The notes beneath the pieces are model-generated. The model had not been told where the DNA came from. It saw nothing but the letters and a program-made list of their open reading frames with translations, and did no database searches. Positions 1 through 8,323 of a DNA stretch of 64,000 nt are shown piece after piece. Each line of letters opens with the position of its first letter. The stretch's first letter is position 1. The DNA is taken from positions 1 to 64,000 of the forward strand of contig JACJZF010000012.1 of NCBI GenBank assembly GCA_020635725.1, read 5' to 3'. The stretch comes from Flavobacteriales bacterium. Lineage in GTDB: Bacteria; Bacteroidota; Bacteroidia; Flavobacteriales_F; PHOS-HE28. The position numbers and the translations under genes are program-made.

Positions 1-871
1 CGGCCAGCGCGCGGTAGAGCTTCTTCTCGGTGGGCCCACTGATGTTCACCAAGGGCAGTCGCATGGCATCGCCGCAGACGCCGAGTTCCTTGAGCACGTA
101 CTTGATGCCGCCGGGATTGCCCTCGGCGAAGAGCAGGTCGATCACCTCGATGAGGCGCAGGTGCTCCTTGCGGGCCGTGGCCAGGTCGCCATCGAGCGCT
201 GCGTGCACGAGCGTGCCGAACTCGCTCGGGAGCGCATTGCCCACCACGCTGATCACCCCGACGCCGCCCATGGCGATGATGGGCAGGGTGAGCGCATCGT
301 CGCCGCTGATGAGCATGAAGTCCTTCGGCTTGTGCTTGAGGATGCGACCCATCTGATCGAGGTTGGCGCTGGCCTCCTTGATGGCGATGATGTTCTTGAA
401 GTCGCGCGCGAGCCGAAGCGTGGTATCGGCCATCATGTTGCTCCCTGTGCGGCCCGGCACGTTGTAAAGGATGATGGGCCGAAGGGCAGCCTGGGCGATG
501 GCCTTGTAGTGCTGGTAGATCCCCTCCTGCGTGGGCTTGTTGTAATACGGGCTTACGCTCAGGATGGCATCGACGCCGTCCATCTCATAGCTGTTCAGCG
601 CATCAGCCACATCGGCAGTGCTGTTGCCGCCCACGCCCAGCACCAGGGGCACGCGGTTGCGCACGAAGCCGATGGTCTCGGCTAGCAGCTGCTTCTTCTC
701 GGCCGCGCTCAGCGTCACGCTCTCGCCCGTGGTGCCCATGCTCACCAGGTAATCCACGCCACCGGTGATCATGTGATCGATGAGCTTCTCCAACCCTGCG
801 TAATCGATCTGTCCGTTCTCCCGGAATGGCGTCACCATGGCGACGCCCAGTCCCTTGAATCGCTCGTCCAT
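1..871 (-). CDS. dapA: 4-hydroxy-tetrahydrodipicolinate synthase, C-terminus cut by window edge
   Basis: Condenses pyruvate with aspartate semialdehyde, the first committed step of lysine and diaminopimelate synthesis, in the cytoplasm. I read the minus strand from an ATG at 871; the frame stays open to the window edge, giving about 290 codons, close to the family's usual 292 or so. The GTTGES motif (about residues 47-51), the YNVPGRT segment with the catalytic Tyr near 136, and IIAIKEAS with the Schiff-base Lys near 165 are all present. It lies 18 nt downstream of the DUF6913 gene and is probably the last gene of the prmC-ligA operon. The identification is secure; only the last few residues are missing. 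Confidence 0.96.
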   Translation of the reverse strand, partial: MDERFKGLGVAMVTPFRENGQIDYAGLEKLIDHMITGGVDYLVSMGTTGESVTLSAAEKKQLLAETIGFVRNRVPLVLGVGGNSTADVADALNSYEMDGVDAILSVSPYYNKPTQEGIYQHYKAIAQAALRPIILYNVPGRTGSNMMADTTLRLARDFKNIIAIKEASANLDQMGRILKHKPKDFMLISGDDALTLPIIAMGGVGVISVVGNALPSEFGTLVHAALDGDLATARKEHLRLIEVIDLLFAEGNPGGIKYVLKELGVCGDAMRLPLVNISGPTEKKLYRALA

Positions 872-889
872 CGTTGCTGCCCTGCGGGC

Positions 890-1459
890 CTAGTTGAGTG
901 AAGGTTCCGGCCGGCTGTTCACCATGAGCAGGTAATGGTGCACCTGCTGGATGAACTGCGGCAGGCTGTGGGAGCCGGCCATATCGATCATCATGTCCAG
1001 GATGCGCTTGTTGCTCTCGCTCCAGCGGCCGACCTTGAAGCGGGCGCGGCTCTTGGCGATGATGTACTGGATGGGCAGGCGATCCTCAAGGGTGAGGTCG
1101 ATGATGATCTCGAACTCCTCGGCCATGAAGTTCTGCACGGTGTTGCCCTGCGGGATGCGGTACCAGTTGAGGTCCTTCTGGCAGATGGCGTCGAAGTTGA
1201 GCTTGGCGTGCAGGAAGTGCGGCAACGCCTTCTGATCGGAGTAGCCCAGGGCCATGATGCCGCTGAGGCCGAGTTCCTCCTTCAGCCGCTTGACGTAATT
1301 GCGCACGTGGTTGTGGGCGGCCTCATCCTCCACCACGTACACGATGGCCACCTTGCGCGCCAGGGCGAGGTTCACGGCCACGGGCCTGCGCTCAGCCGGC
1401 AGCTCGCGCAGCAGCTTGCGTATGCCGAGCCATTCCTTGATGCGGTCCAGCAGCTTCAT
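890..1459 (-). CDS. DUF6913 family protein
   Basis: A 189-residue cytoplasmic protein with no signal peptide or membrane segment. The basic N-terminus (MKLLDRIKEWLGIRKLL) and the segment NFDAICQKDLNWYRIP match my recollection of DUF6913, a Bacteroidota family of unknown function usually found beside dapA or ligA. Its ATG overlaps the ligA stop by 4 nt (1456-1459), so the two are probably translationally coupled. Position between ligA and dapA is all that hints at a role. The family name is from memory; I do not assign a function. Confidence 0.8.
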   Translation of the reverse strand: MKLLDRIKEWLGIRKLLRELPAERRPVAVNLALARKVAIVYVVEDEAAHNHVRNYVKRLKEELGLSGIMALGYSDQKALPHFLHAKLNFDAICQKDLNWYRIPQGNTVQNFMAEEFEIIIDLTLEDRLPIQYIIAKSRARFKVGRWSESNKRILDMMIDMAGSHSLPQFIQQVHHYLLMVNSRPEPSLN

Positions 1460-3477
1460 CCCTCGATCATCCGCATGAATTCGTCCTCATCGATCACGGG
1501 CACCTTGAGGTCCTCGGCCTTCTGGCGCTTGGCCGGCCCCATGTCAGCACCGGCCAGCACGTAACTGGTCTTGCTGCTGATGGAACCGGACACCTTGCCG
1601 CCGTTGCGCTCGATGGCCTCCTTGATGCCGTCGCGGCTGAAATTGCGGAAAACCCCTGACACCACGAAGGCGAGGCCTTGCAGACGGTCGCCGACGGGCC
1701 CCTGGGCGGCCCGATCCGATTCCATGCGGAGGCCGTGTTGCTTGAGCCGCTCGATGATGCGCCTGTTTCCCTCGACCGCCAGGAAATCGCGGATGCTCTC
1801 GGCGATGACCTGCCCCACTTCCTCCAGGGCCACCAGCTCTTCCTGGCTCATGCCCATGAGCCGGTCCATGGTGCCCGCTCCCTTCGCCACCTTCTTGGCC
1901 ACGGTCTCGCCCACATGCCGTATGCCTAAGGCGAAGAGCACCCGCTCGAAGGGCACCTGCTTGCTCGCCTCTAGGCCTGCGAGGATCTTCTGCGCGCTCT
2001 TCTCTTTCCAGCCCTTGCCAAGCGAGAGGATGCGCGGCTCGGTGAGCTCGTACAGATCAGCTACGTCCTGGATCAGTCCGGCACGGTGGAACTCCTCCAC
2101 GGTCTCGCCGCCGAGCCCATCGATGTCCAAGGCACGGCGCGAGACGAAATGCTCGATGCGCCGCGTGATCTGCGGCGGGCAGCCATGCTCATTGGGGCAG
2201 TAGTGCTGCGCCTCGCCTTCCAGGCGGATCAAGGCCGTGCCGCATTCGGGGCAGGCATGCGGGAAGCGCACGCGCATGGCCTGCGGCGCACGCTGCGCCA
2301 GTTCCACGCCCACCACCTGCGGGATGATCTCCCCGGCCTTCTCCACGCGCACCAGGTCGCCTTCATGCAGATCCAGGCGCTCGAGCTGATCGGCATTGAA
2401 GAGCGATGCCCGCTTCACGGTGGTGCCAGCGAGCAGCACGGGGTCGAGCTCGGCAACAGGGGTGACGGCACCGGTGCGCCCCACTTGGAAACTGACGCCG
2501 AGCAAGCGGGTCAAGGCCTGCTCCGCCGCGTACTTGTAGGCCATGGCCCAGCGCGGGCTCTTGGCGGTGAGGCCGAGTTCCTCCTGCACATCGATGTTAT
2601 CCACCTTCACCACGATGCCATCGATGATCATCTCCAGCTCGTGCCTGTGCTTCTCCCAATGATCAATGAAGGCCATGATGCCTTCGACATCGGTCGCACG
2701 CTCGATGAATCGGCGCTTCGGGTCCGGGGTATTGAAGCCCCAGGCATGGCAGCGCATGATGTTGTCGAAATGGCTGCGGGTGGGGAGCGATTCGCTCTGC
2801 AGGCTGTAGATGAAACTGGTGAGACCCCGCTTGGCCACCTCTTTTGGGTCCTGCTGCTTGAGGGTGCCGGCCGCGGTGTTGCGCGGATTGGCATAAAGCT
2901 CCTCCCCTTCCTGCTCCCGCATGGCATTGAGCGCATCGAAGCGCGCCTTGGTGAAGATCACCTCGCCCCGGGCCTCGAAGGATGCGGGCCAGTCATCGCC
3001 CTGAAGCCGCAGCGGGATGGATCGGATGGTGCGGACATTGGCCGTGATGTCCTCGCCCTTCTCGCCATCGCCACGCGTGACGCCGCGCACGAGCTCGCCA
3101 CCTTCGTAGGCGAGGCTGATCGCCACCCCATCGTACTTGAGCTCCATGCTGTAGCGCGTGGGCCCTACCGCTTTCTCCACGCGCGCCACGAAATCGGCCA
3201 CCTCCTCCCGGCTGTAGGTGTTGCCCAACGAGAGCATCGGATAGCGGTGCTGCACCGAGGGGAATCCCTTGGTGATGTCTCCACCGACGCGCTGGGTGGG
3301 ACTGTTGGGCGATGCGAGATCGGGGAAGGCACGCTCCAATCGCTCAAGCTCCTTCAGCAGCTCATCGAACTCGCGGTCGCTGATCACGGGCGCGGCCAGC
3401 ACGTAGTACCGGTGGTTGTGGGTCTCCAGCTCCCTGCTCAGTTCGGCGATCCGCCGCGCAGCCTCATTCCGTTCCAT
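1456..3477 (-). CDS. ligA: NAD-dependent DNA ligase LigA
   Basis: Seals nicks in duplex DNA using NAD+ during replication and repair. The protein is 673 residues, normal for bacterial LigA. In order it shows the Ia domain (HNHRYYV near 21-27), the adenylation domain with the KxDG nucleophile at Lys114 (MELKYDG), the OB fold, a four-Cys zinc finger (CPECG ... CPNEHGC near 405-430), helix-hairpin-helix repeats and a C-terminal BRCT domain from about 600. The start at 3477 lies inside the upstream gene (overlap 3464-3477), and its stop overlaps the DUF6913 start, so it sits mid-operon. Confidence 0.98.
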   Translation of the reverse strand: MERNEAARRIAELSRELETHNHRYYVLAAPVISDREFDELLKELERLERAFPDLASPNSPTQRVGGDITKGFPSVQHRYPMLSLGNTYSREEVADFVARVEKAVGPTRYSMELKYDGVAISLAYEGGELVRGVTRGDGEKGEDITANVRTIRSIPLRLQGDDWPASFEARGEVIFTKARFDALNAMREQEGEELYANPRNTAAGTLKQQDPKEVAKRGLTSFIYSLQSESLPTRSHFDNIMRCHAWGFNTPDPKRRFIERATDVEGIMAFIDHWEKHRHELEMIIDGIVVKVDNIDVQEELGLTAKSPRWAMAYKYAAEQALTRLLGVSFQVGRTGAVTPVAELDPVLLAGTTVKRASLFNADQLERLDLHEGDLVRVEKAGEIIPQVVGVELAQRAPQAMRVRFPHACPECGTALIRLEGEAQHYCPNEHGCPPQITRRIEHFVSRRALDIDGLGGETVEEFHRAGLIQDVADLYELTEPRILSLGKGWKEKSAQKILAGLEASKQVPFERVLFALGIRHVGETVAKKVAKGAGTMDRLMGMSQEELVALEEVGQVIAESIRDFLAVEGNRRIIERLKQHGLRMESDRAAQGPVGDRLQGLAFVVSGVFRNFSRDGIKEAIERNGGKVSGSISSKTSYVLAGADMGPAKRQKAEDLKVPVIDEDEFMRMIEG

Positions 3478-4111
3478 GGTCGTTTCGTTTTCCGTTCCGG
3501 CGCACGCGCTTCACCACCTCGCCCAGCCGCAGGCCTGCCTTCAGGTAATAGGTCCAGTCGCTCAGGGTACGCGTGGCAGCGGGATCAGCGGCAAGCACGT
3601 GCCGGTATCCGCCGCCCACGCCGATGAAGACCCACCACAGGATGTTGTAATCGATATGCAACGAGGCCTCCAAGGGCACGAGCTCATTCGTGGAGATCGC
3701 GACCAGGCGGCCATCGGGCTCCACGTAACTGCGCCGGTAATTGCCCAGGCCAGCGGAAATCGGGATGCCGATCTGCCAGCGCGGTGTGTTCACGAGCATG
3801 CGCTCGTAGCTGAAAGCGGTGAAGTCGAATTCGGTGCGCAGCTCGCGCTTGCCGATACCCGGCAACTGCTGCTCGGTTTGGATATAGGGATCGCCTAGCC
3901 CGTAGAACCCGATGCCGATCACATCGTTGTCCCTCTGCGCGGCGAGGCGGAATCCGTAGAAGCGAACGGGGTCGGCATTCACATAGGTGCGCCTGAAGTC
4001 GAAGTTGAAGAGTACCCGGAAAGCGGCTTTGGGCGGCGCGAGAACGGTATCGGCCTGCGCGAACCCCAGCTCGAAGAGCAGACAGGCGAAGAGAACGCAC
4101 ACCTGTCTCAT
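3464..4111 (-). CDS. Predicted outer-membrane beta-barrel protein
   Basis: A 215-residue protein with a probable signal peptide (residues 1-20, ending near FAQA). The rest is rich in alternating aromatic and polar stretches (RVLFNFDFRRTYV, RTEFDFTAFSYERML, ASLHIDYNILWWVFIGVGGGYR), typical of outer-membrane beta strands. It resembles DUF6048-type Bacteroidota proteins, but I am not certain of the family. Its start overlaps the prmC stop by 4 nt and its end overlaps ligA by 14 nt, so it is firmly embedded in an otherwise cytoplasmic operon. Function unknown. Confidence 0.7.
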   Translation of the reverse strand: MRQVCVLFACLLFELGFAQADTVLAPPKAAFRVLFNFDFRRTYVNADPVRFYGFRLAAQRDNDVIGIGFYGLGDPYIQTEQQLPGIGKRELRTEFDFTAFSYERMLVNTPRWQIGIPISAGLGNYRRSYVEPDGRLVAISTNELVPLEASLHIDYNILWWVFIGVGGGYRHVLAADPAATRTLSDWTYYLKAGLRLGEVVKRVRRNGKRNDHGTE

Positions 4112-4974
4112 GCCTTGATCGCGTGGATGAATCGGTTCTTCCCGCTCAGGTCATCAAGCAAGATCACCTCCTGAAAGCCAAGCTCCGCGATGAGCGCCGC
4201 GGCTTCGCTCACGTAGCGCCAGTGTCCCTCGAACCACAGCTCTCCTTGCGGCGCCAATGCCTTCAGTGCAGCACCACCGATTGCCCGGTAAAAGGCGAGC
4301 GGGTCATCCGCTGGCGCGAACAAGGCTATATAAGGTTCGCGCGCGCGCACGCGAGGCTCCAAGGCATCGGCCTCTTCCACCGGTATGTAGGGCGGATTAC
4401 TGATGATCAGGTCCGCATCCACCGGAAGCGTGAAGCCTTCAGCGAGCGCATCGGCCTTTTCAAGACGGATGTCCAGACCCAGCTTGAGGCTGTTGCGACG
4501 CGCTAATGAGAGCGCGGCCTCGCTTATATCGACGCCAAGCGCATTCGCATGAGGGAATCGATGCTTCAACGCCAAGGCGATGCAGCCGCTTCCTGTGCAG
4601 ACATCGATGATCGATGATGGCGTTCGATCGCGCCGCACGATGAGGTCCACGAGCTCCTCCGTCTCCGGCCTTGGGATGAGCGCGTCAGGCGAGACCTCTA
4701 GTTCCAGACCATGGAACCAGACCTTGCCCAGCACATGTTGCATGGGTTCGCCGTCGCGGAGGCGTTTCAATGGCAGGTACACCTTGAGCAGGTCGGACTC
4801 GTGGAGGGCTTCCGGCTTCCGCATCTCCAGCTCCGCGGCGTCCCACCCCATGCGGTCTTGGAAAACGGCACGGGCAATGGCGCGCGCCTCCCCTTCATCG
4901 TACAACGCGGCGAGCTGATCGCGGTATTGCGCGAGCACGGAGGCGACCCTATTGTCGGCTGCACGTATGCCCAT
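4108..4974 (-). CDS. prmC: Peptide chain release factor N5-glutamine methyltransferase
   Basis: Methylates the Gln of the GGQ motif in release factors RF1/RF2 with S-adenosylmethionine. The 288-residue product has the family's N-terminal helical domain, the PRPETEELV motif (101-109), a SAM-binding DVCTGSGCIAL loop (about 124-134) and the substrate-binding NPPY at 193-196. It appears to be the first gene of the minus-strand operon to dapA: a perfect TAnnTTTG box lies 8 nt before the ATG. The divergent neighbour is ribD. Confidence 0.96.
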   Translation of the reverse strand: MGIRAADNRVASVLAQYRDQLAALYDEGEARAIARAVFQDRMGWDAAELEMRKPEALHESDLLKVYLPLKRLRDGEPMQHVLGKVWFHGLELEVSPDALIPRPETEELVDLIVRRDRTPSSIIDVCTGSGCIALALKHRFPHANALGVDISEAALSLARRNSLKLGLDIRLEKADALAEGFTLPVDADLIISNPPYIPVEEADALEPRVRAREPYIALFAPADDPLAFYRAIGGAALKALAPQGELWFEGHWRYVSEAAALIAELGFQEVILLDDLSGKNRFIHAIKA

Positions 4975-4982
4975 GAGCGGGT

Positions 4983-4990
4983 CAAAAGTA
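4983..4990 (-). promoter_or_regulatory. Bacteroidota -7 box for prmC
   Basis: TACTTTTG on the minus strand fits the Bacteroidota consensus TAnnTTTG. Only 8 nt separate it from the prmC ATG at 4974, implying a leader of a few nucleotides or none. I see no clear -33 TTG element. Confidence 0.6.
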
Positions 4991-5040
4991 GGAGCGCCCG
5001 CCGCGGCTGGGCTCGAAGCGATCGAGCAACTTTACCGCCG

Positions 5041-6111
5041 ATGACCGATCACGAGCAGTGGATGAGACGATGCCTGCGGTTGGCGCGCTTGGGTGCGCCC
5101 ACGGCAGCGCCGAATCCCATGGTGGGATCGGTGCTTGTTTCCAAGGGACGCGTGCTGGCTGAGGGCTGGCACGCCTCACCTGGACAGGCGCACGCCGAAG
5201 CGGCATGCCTGCGAGCGTTCGGTGAAGGCGCTGTTCCCAGCGATGCGGTGCTGTATGTGAACCTGGAACCTTGCGCGCACCATGGGCGCACGGGTCCCTG
5301 CGCCGACCTGCTGATCGCGCGAGGCGTGCGCGAGGTGGTCATGGCGCATCGCGATCCCTTCCCTGCGGTGAACGGATTGGGCGTGCAGCGCCTGCGCGAC
5401 GCGGGCGTGCGCGTCACGGAGGGTGTGCTGGAGGAAGAGGCGCGCTGGCTCAATCGGCGCTTCATCACCAGTGTCACGAAGCAGCGGCCGTACATCATCC
5501 TCAAATGGGCACGCAGCCGCGATGGTTTCCTCGACCGAGCGCCGCGCACCGAACGCAAGGTTCAGCGCATCACATCGCCTGCCACGGATGTGCTGGTGCA
5601 TCGCTGGCGCAGCGAAGAGCAGGCCATCATGGTGGGGAGTCGCACGGTAGCGCATGATGACCCGCGCCTTGATGTGCGGCACGTGGATGGAAGGTCTCCG
5701 CTGCGCGTGATCATCGACCGCGCGCATCGCGCTCCAGATCGCTCTCGTGTCTTCGATGGCTCGCGGCCTACGCTGCTCTTCACGTCCACGCCCCGTGAGG
5801 CGGTGCATGCCGAGCAGATCATGCTGGGCATGGAAGCGGATCCGTTGGATCAGGTCCTTGCGGAACTCCATGCACGCGGCATCCGCTCGCTGATGGTGGA
5901 AGGTGGCGCGGTGCTGTTGCAGCGTTTCATATCACGTGCGCTCTGGGATGAGGCACGGCTCCTCACCGGCACAGCGGTCTTCGGCGACGGCACGATCGCT
6001 CCATCGCTCGGCCTCTCGGTGGCGCGGTCGGCGCAGCTGGGAACGGACGTGCTGGACCTGTTCGTGAATCCTTCGCATCAATCCATACCGCAACCCGAAT
6101 GGTCCTGGTGA
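5041..6111 (+). CDS. ribD: Bifunctional riboflavin biosynthesis deaminase/reductase RibD
   Basis: Carries out two successive riboflavin steps: deamination of the pyrimidine intermediate, then NADPH reduction of its ribosyl side chain. The N-terminal deaminase has zinc ligands in HAE (51-53), and Cys78 and Cys87 in PCAHHGRTGPC. The C-terminal reductase domain follows from about residue 145 and includes the MVEGGAVLL motif. The open frame extends upstream, but the ATG at 5041 is chosen because homology begins at MTDHEQWMRRCL; the product is then 356 residues, normal for RibD. The EamA gene overlaps its end by 13 nt. ribH is separate, at 19.1 kb. Confidence 0.95.
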   Translation: MTDHEQWMRRCLRLARLGAPTAAPNPMVGSVLVSKGRVLAEGWHASPGQAHAEAACLRAFGEGAVPSDAVLYVNLEPCAHHGRTGPCADLLIARGVREVVMAHRDPFPAVNGLGVQRLRDAGVRVTEGVLEEEARWLNRRFITSVTKQRPYIILKWARSRDGFLDRAPRTERKVQRITSPATDVLVHRWRSEEQAIMVGSRTVAHDDPRLDVRHVDGRSPLRVIIDRAHRAPDRSRVFDGSRPTLLFTSTPREAVHAEQIMLGMEADPLDQVLAELHARGIRSLMVEGGAVLLQRFISRALWDEARLLTGTAVFGDGTIAPSLGLSVARSAQLGTDVLDLFVNPSHQSIPQPEWSW

Positions 6112-6947
6112 CGGCCGCTGCGCTATTCATGGCGCTGCTCTATCTCATCTTCAAGATCTTCGAACGGCGCGCCGTGCCGCTCCTTCCCGCCATCGTGGTG
6201 AACTACTTCACCGCCGCTGGATGGGGTCTGTTGATCACCCAGCCATGGACCCAAGACGTTCCCACGGCGCTGCTCGGTCCCGGAGCGTGGGTCGGCGCGT
6301 TGTTCATCAGCATCTTCTACGTCACGGCGTTGAGCACGCAGCGGGCTGGCGTGGCGGCCACATCGGTGGCCAGCAAGATGAGCTTGGTGATCACGGTGCT
6401 CTTCACGGTGGCCTTCCTTGGCGAGAGGCCGAGCCTCATGGGATGGATCGGCATCGCGCTGGCGCTGGTGGCTGTGCCGATGGCCTCTTACGCGAAAGGC
6501 GCTCCCGGAGCCAAGGGCGCGTGGATCCTGCCCTTGGTGCTGTTCATCGGCAACGCGGCGATCGACATCTCGCTCAACCTCGTGCAGCGCACCGTGCTCA
6601 CCGCCGACACGGAGCCGCTCTTCCCGATGATCGTCTTCGCTGTGGCCGGTTCGCTCGGCATCCTTTGGCTGCTCCTCCGACGTGAGGCCGGCGCCATGCG
6701 CTCGCCGAAGGCGTTGATCGGAGGCCTGGTACTCGGCACGTTCAACTATGCGAGCCTCTATTTCCTGGTAGCAGCGCTCGCGCGCAGCGGCTTCGGCCCC
6801 AGCAGCCTCTTCCCGCTCATGAACATCGGGGTCATCCTATTCAGCACCGCGCTCGGACTCTTCGTGCTGCGCGATCGCGTGAGCAAGCTGCAGGCATGCG
6901 GCATCGCGCTGGCCATCATCGCCATGTCGCTCATCATCTGGGCATGA
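6099..6947 (+). CDS. EamA/DMT-type inner-membrane permease
   Basis: A 282-residue, very hydrophobic protein with roughly ten predicted transmembrane segments in two similar halves, as in the drug/metabolite transporter superfamily. It starts inside ribD (overlap 6099-6111) and ends in a stop/start overlap with the YigZ-like gene, so the three are probably co-transcribed. Coupling to ribD could suggest a flavin-related or metabolite substrate, but that is inference; the sequence does not show what it carries. Confidence 0.82.
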   Translation: MVLVTAAALFMALLYLIFKIFERRAVPLLPAIVVNYFTAAGWGLLITQPWTQDVPTALLGPGAWVGALFISIFYVTALSTQRAGVAATSVASKMSLVITVLFTVAFLGERPSLMGWIGIALALVAVPMASYAKGAPGAKGAWILPLVLFIGNAAIDISLNLVQRTVLTADTEPLFPMIVFAVAGSLGILWLLLRREAGAMRSPKALIGGLVLGTFNYASLYFLVAALARSGFGPSSLFPLMNIGVILFSTALGLFVLRDRVSKLQACGIALAIIAMSLIIWA

Positions 6948-7555
6948 GCGATCGGTACAGGACCATCGGCAACGGTGGCGAGAGCCTGCTGCGCGAGAAA
7001 GGCAGCCGATTCATCGGCATCGCCTTCCATGCAGCGGAGGAAGGTGATGCGCGCGAGGGCATCGCGCGCATCGCCAAGCAGCACCACGCTTCGCGGCACG
7101 TCTGCTTCGCGTACGTGCTGGGGCCCGGCATGGAGCTGCAGCGCGTGAACGACGCCGGCGAGCCGGCAGGCACCGCAGGCGCCCCCATCCTGCGCGCGAT
7201 CCAGCAGGCGGGACTCACGTGCATCGTGGTGGTGGTGGTGCGCTACTTCGGCGGCACGCTGCTGGGCAAAGGCGGCTTGATCCGTGCATACGGCGAGGCC
7301 GCGCGCGACGCCATTGCCGGATCCACCGTGAGGGAAGAGGTGATCCGCGCCGCGGTGAGCTTCCGTTGCCCGCTCGCGCGGGTGGACTGGCTGAAGCAGG
7401 AGCTGCGCCGCATGGATGGCACGTTGACGGAGAGTTCGTTCGGTGATGACTGCCATGGCTTGGCCATGCTGCCACGTAGCGCCGCGCAAGAAGCGATCGC
7501 CCGGTGGGGCGCGCACGGGATCATTGCATCGCTATCCGGCGAGGTAGGGAGCTAG
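6944..7555 (+). CDS. YigZ/IMPACT family protein
   Basis: A 203-residue protein of the UPF0029/IMPACT family. The N-terminal domain contains the characteristic segment ending in VVVVRYFGGTLLGKGGLIRAY, and a small C-terminal ferredoxin-like domain follows. Family members are linked to translation control or nucleotide binding, but the bacterial role is not settled. I chose the ATG at 6944 because it forms an ATGA overlap with the preceding stop and homology begins there. Its 3' end overlaps the convergent thioesterase gene by 24 bp. Confidence 0.88.
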   Translation: MSDRYRTIGNGGESLLREKGSRFIGIAFHAAEEGDAREGIARIAKQHHASRHVCFAYVLGPGMELQRVNDAGEPAGTAGAPILRAIQQAGLTCIVVVVVRYFGGTLLGKGGLIRAYGEAARDAIAGSTVREEVIRAAVSFRCPLARVDWLKQELRRMDGTLTESSFGDDCHGLAMLPRSAAQEAIARWGAHGIIASLSGEVGS

Positions 7556-7942
7556 CGCGGCCACGAGCTCCGCTGGCGCGCGACGCGGACGCTTGCTTTC
7601 CCGATCAACGAAAACCAGCGTCGTCTCTCCTTCGGTGAGCAGTTCACCTTCGGCGCCGATCAGCTCGTATCGGAAACGGATGCGAGCGGTCGGCGGATCG
7701 CTGATCATGGTGCGTACGATGACCTGGTCATCGTATCGCACCGGCCGGATGTAGCTCACGTGAAGGTCGCGCACAGGCAGCAGCACCCCTTCCTCTTCGA
7801 GGCGTCGGTACGGGAAACCCAGGCTGCGCAAGGCTTCCACGCGGCCCACCTCGAACAGCTCAGCGTACCGGCCGTAATACATCTGCCCCATCTGATCGGT
7901 CTCGCCGTACCGGATCCGCAGCACGGTGTCGTGCGTGAACAT
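7532..7942 (-). CDS. Acyl-CoA thioesterase, 4HBT hotdog family
   Basis: A 136-residue single-hotdog-domain protein, predicted to hydrolyse acyl-CoA or related thioesters in the cytoplasm. RIRYGETDQMGQMYYGRYAE carries the catalytic Asp region of the 4-hydroxybenzoyl-CoA thioesterase family (D-x-M-G-x-x-Y/H). I chose the start at 7942 (MFTHDTVLRIRY) rather than an upstream ATG because homology begins there and a TAACTTTC box lies 5 nt upstream. Its 3' end overlaps yigZ on the other strand. Substrate unknown. Confidence 0.86.
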   Translation of the reverse strand: MFTHDTVLRIRYGETDQMGQMYYGRYAELFEVGRVEALRSLGFPYRRLEEEGVLLPVRDLHVSYIRPVRYDDQVIVRTMISDPPTARIRFRYELIGAEGELLTEGETTLVFVDRESKRPRRAPAELVAALAPYLAG

Positions 7943-8323
7943 GCGGTGAAAGTTAGCGCGGGCGCACACAGCGGATGCCTTGCCGACGGACCGTGGCATG
8001 GCCTACCTTCACGGCATGCGGAACCATTCAGCCGTTGCCATGCGATCGGACCTGGTGCCTCGCCCATGCGCAGCGGCTGAGGCGGGCATCGTAAGCAACG
8101 GCATCGATATTCGCAAACCCGCAGCCAGCAAGGAATCGGCGCCATGGGCATCGGTCCTCGCGGCAAAGAAATTTTTCAACGCGTGCAAGGATGCCTCGGC
8201 GTTTTTTTTTCACTTCTTTAGGTCCATATTTGCCCCCCTTCCCGCGGTGATGCCGATCACCGGAAGACACCGCGGACTGGACAGCATCTCGACACCCACC
8301 CCAATACCCCTGCATCAGCTTCC
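7943..8323. other. 381-bp intergenic region upstream of dnaA
   Basis: No credible gene is seen; frames crossing the region lack recognisable content. It holds the thioesterase promoter at its left end and, near 8201-8232, a run of nine T residues followed by CATATTTG, a 7-of-8 match to TAnnTTTG and a candidate dnaA promoter about 90 nt before the ATG. I searched by eye for clustered DnaA boxes (TTATCCACA-like) and found none, so I do not call an origin here. Confidence 0.5.

Noticed and set aside
7943..8323. Chromosomal origin next to dnaA
   Set aside because: No cluster of DnaA boxes and no AT-rich unwinding stretch beyond a single T run; the lone TGTTGATAA elsewhere (36172) is also insufficient.
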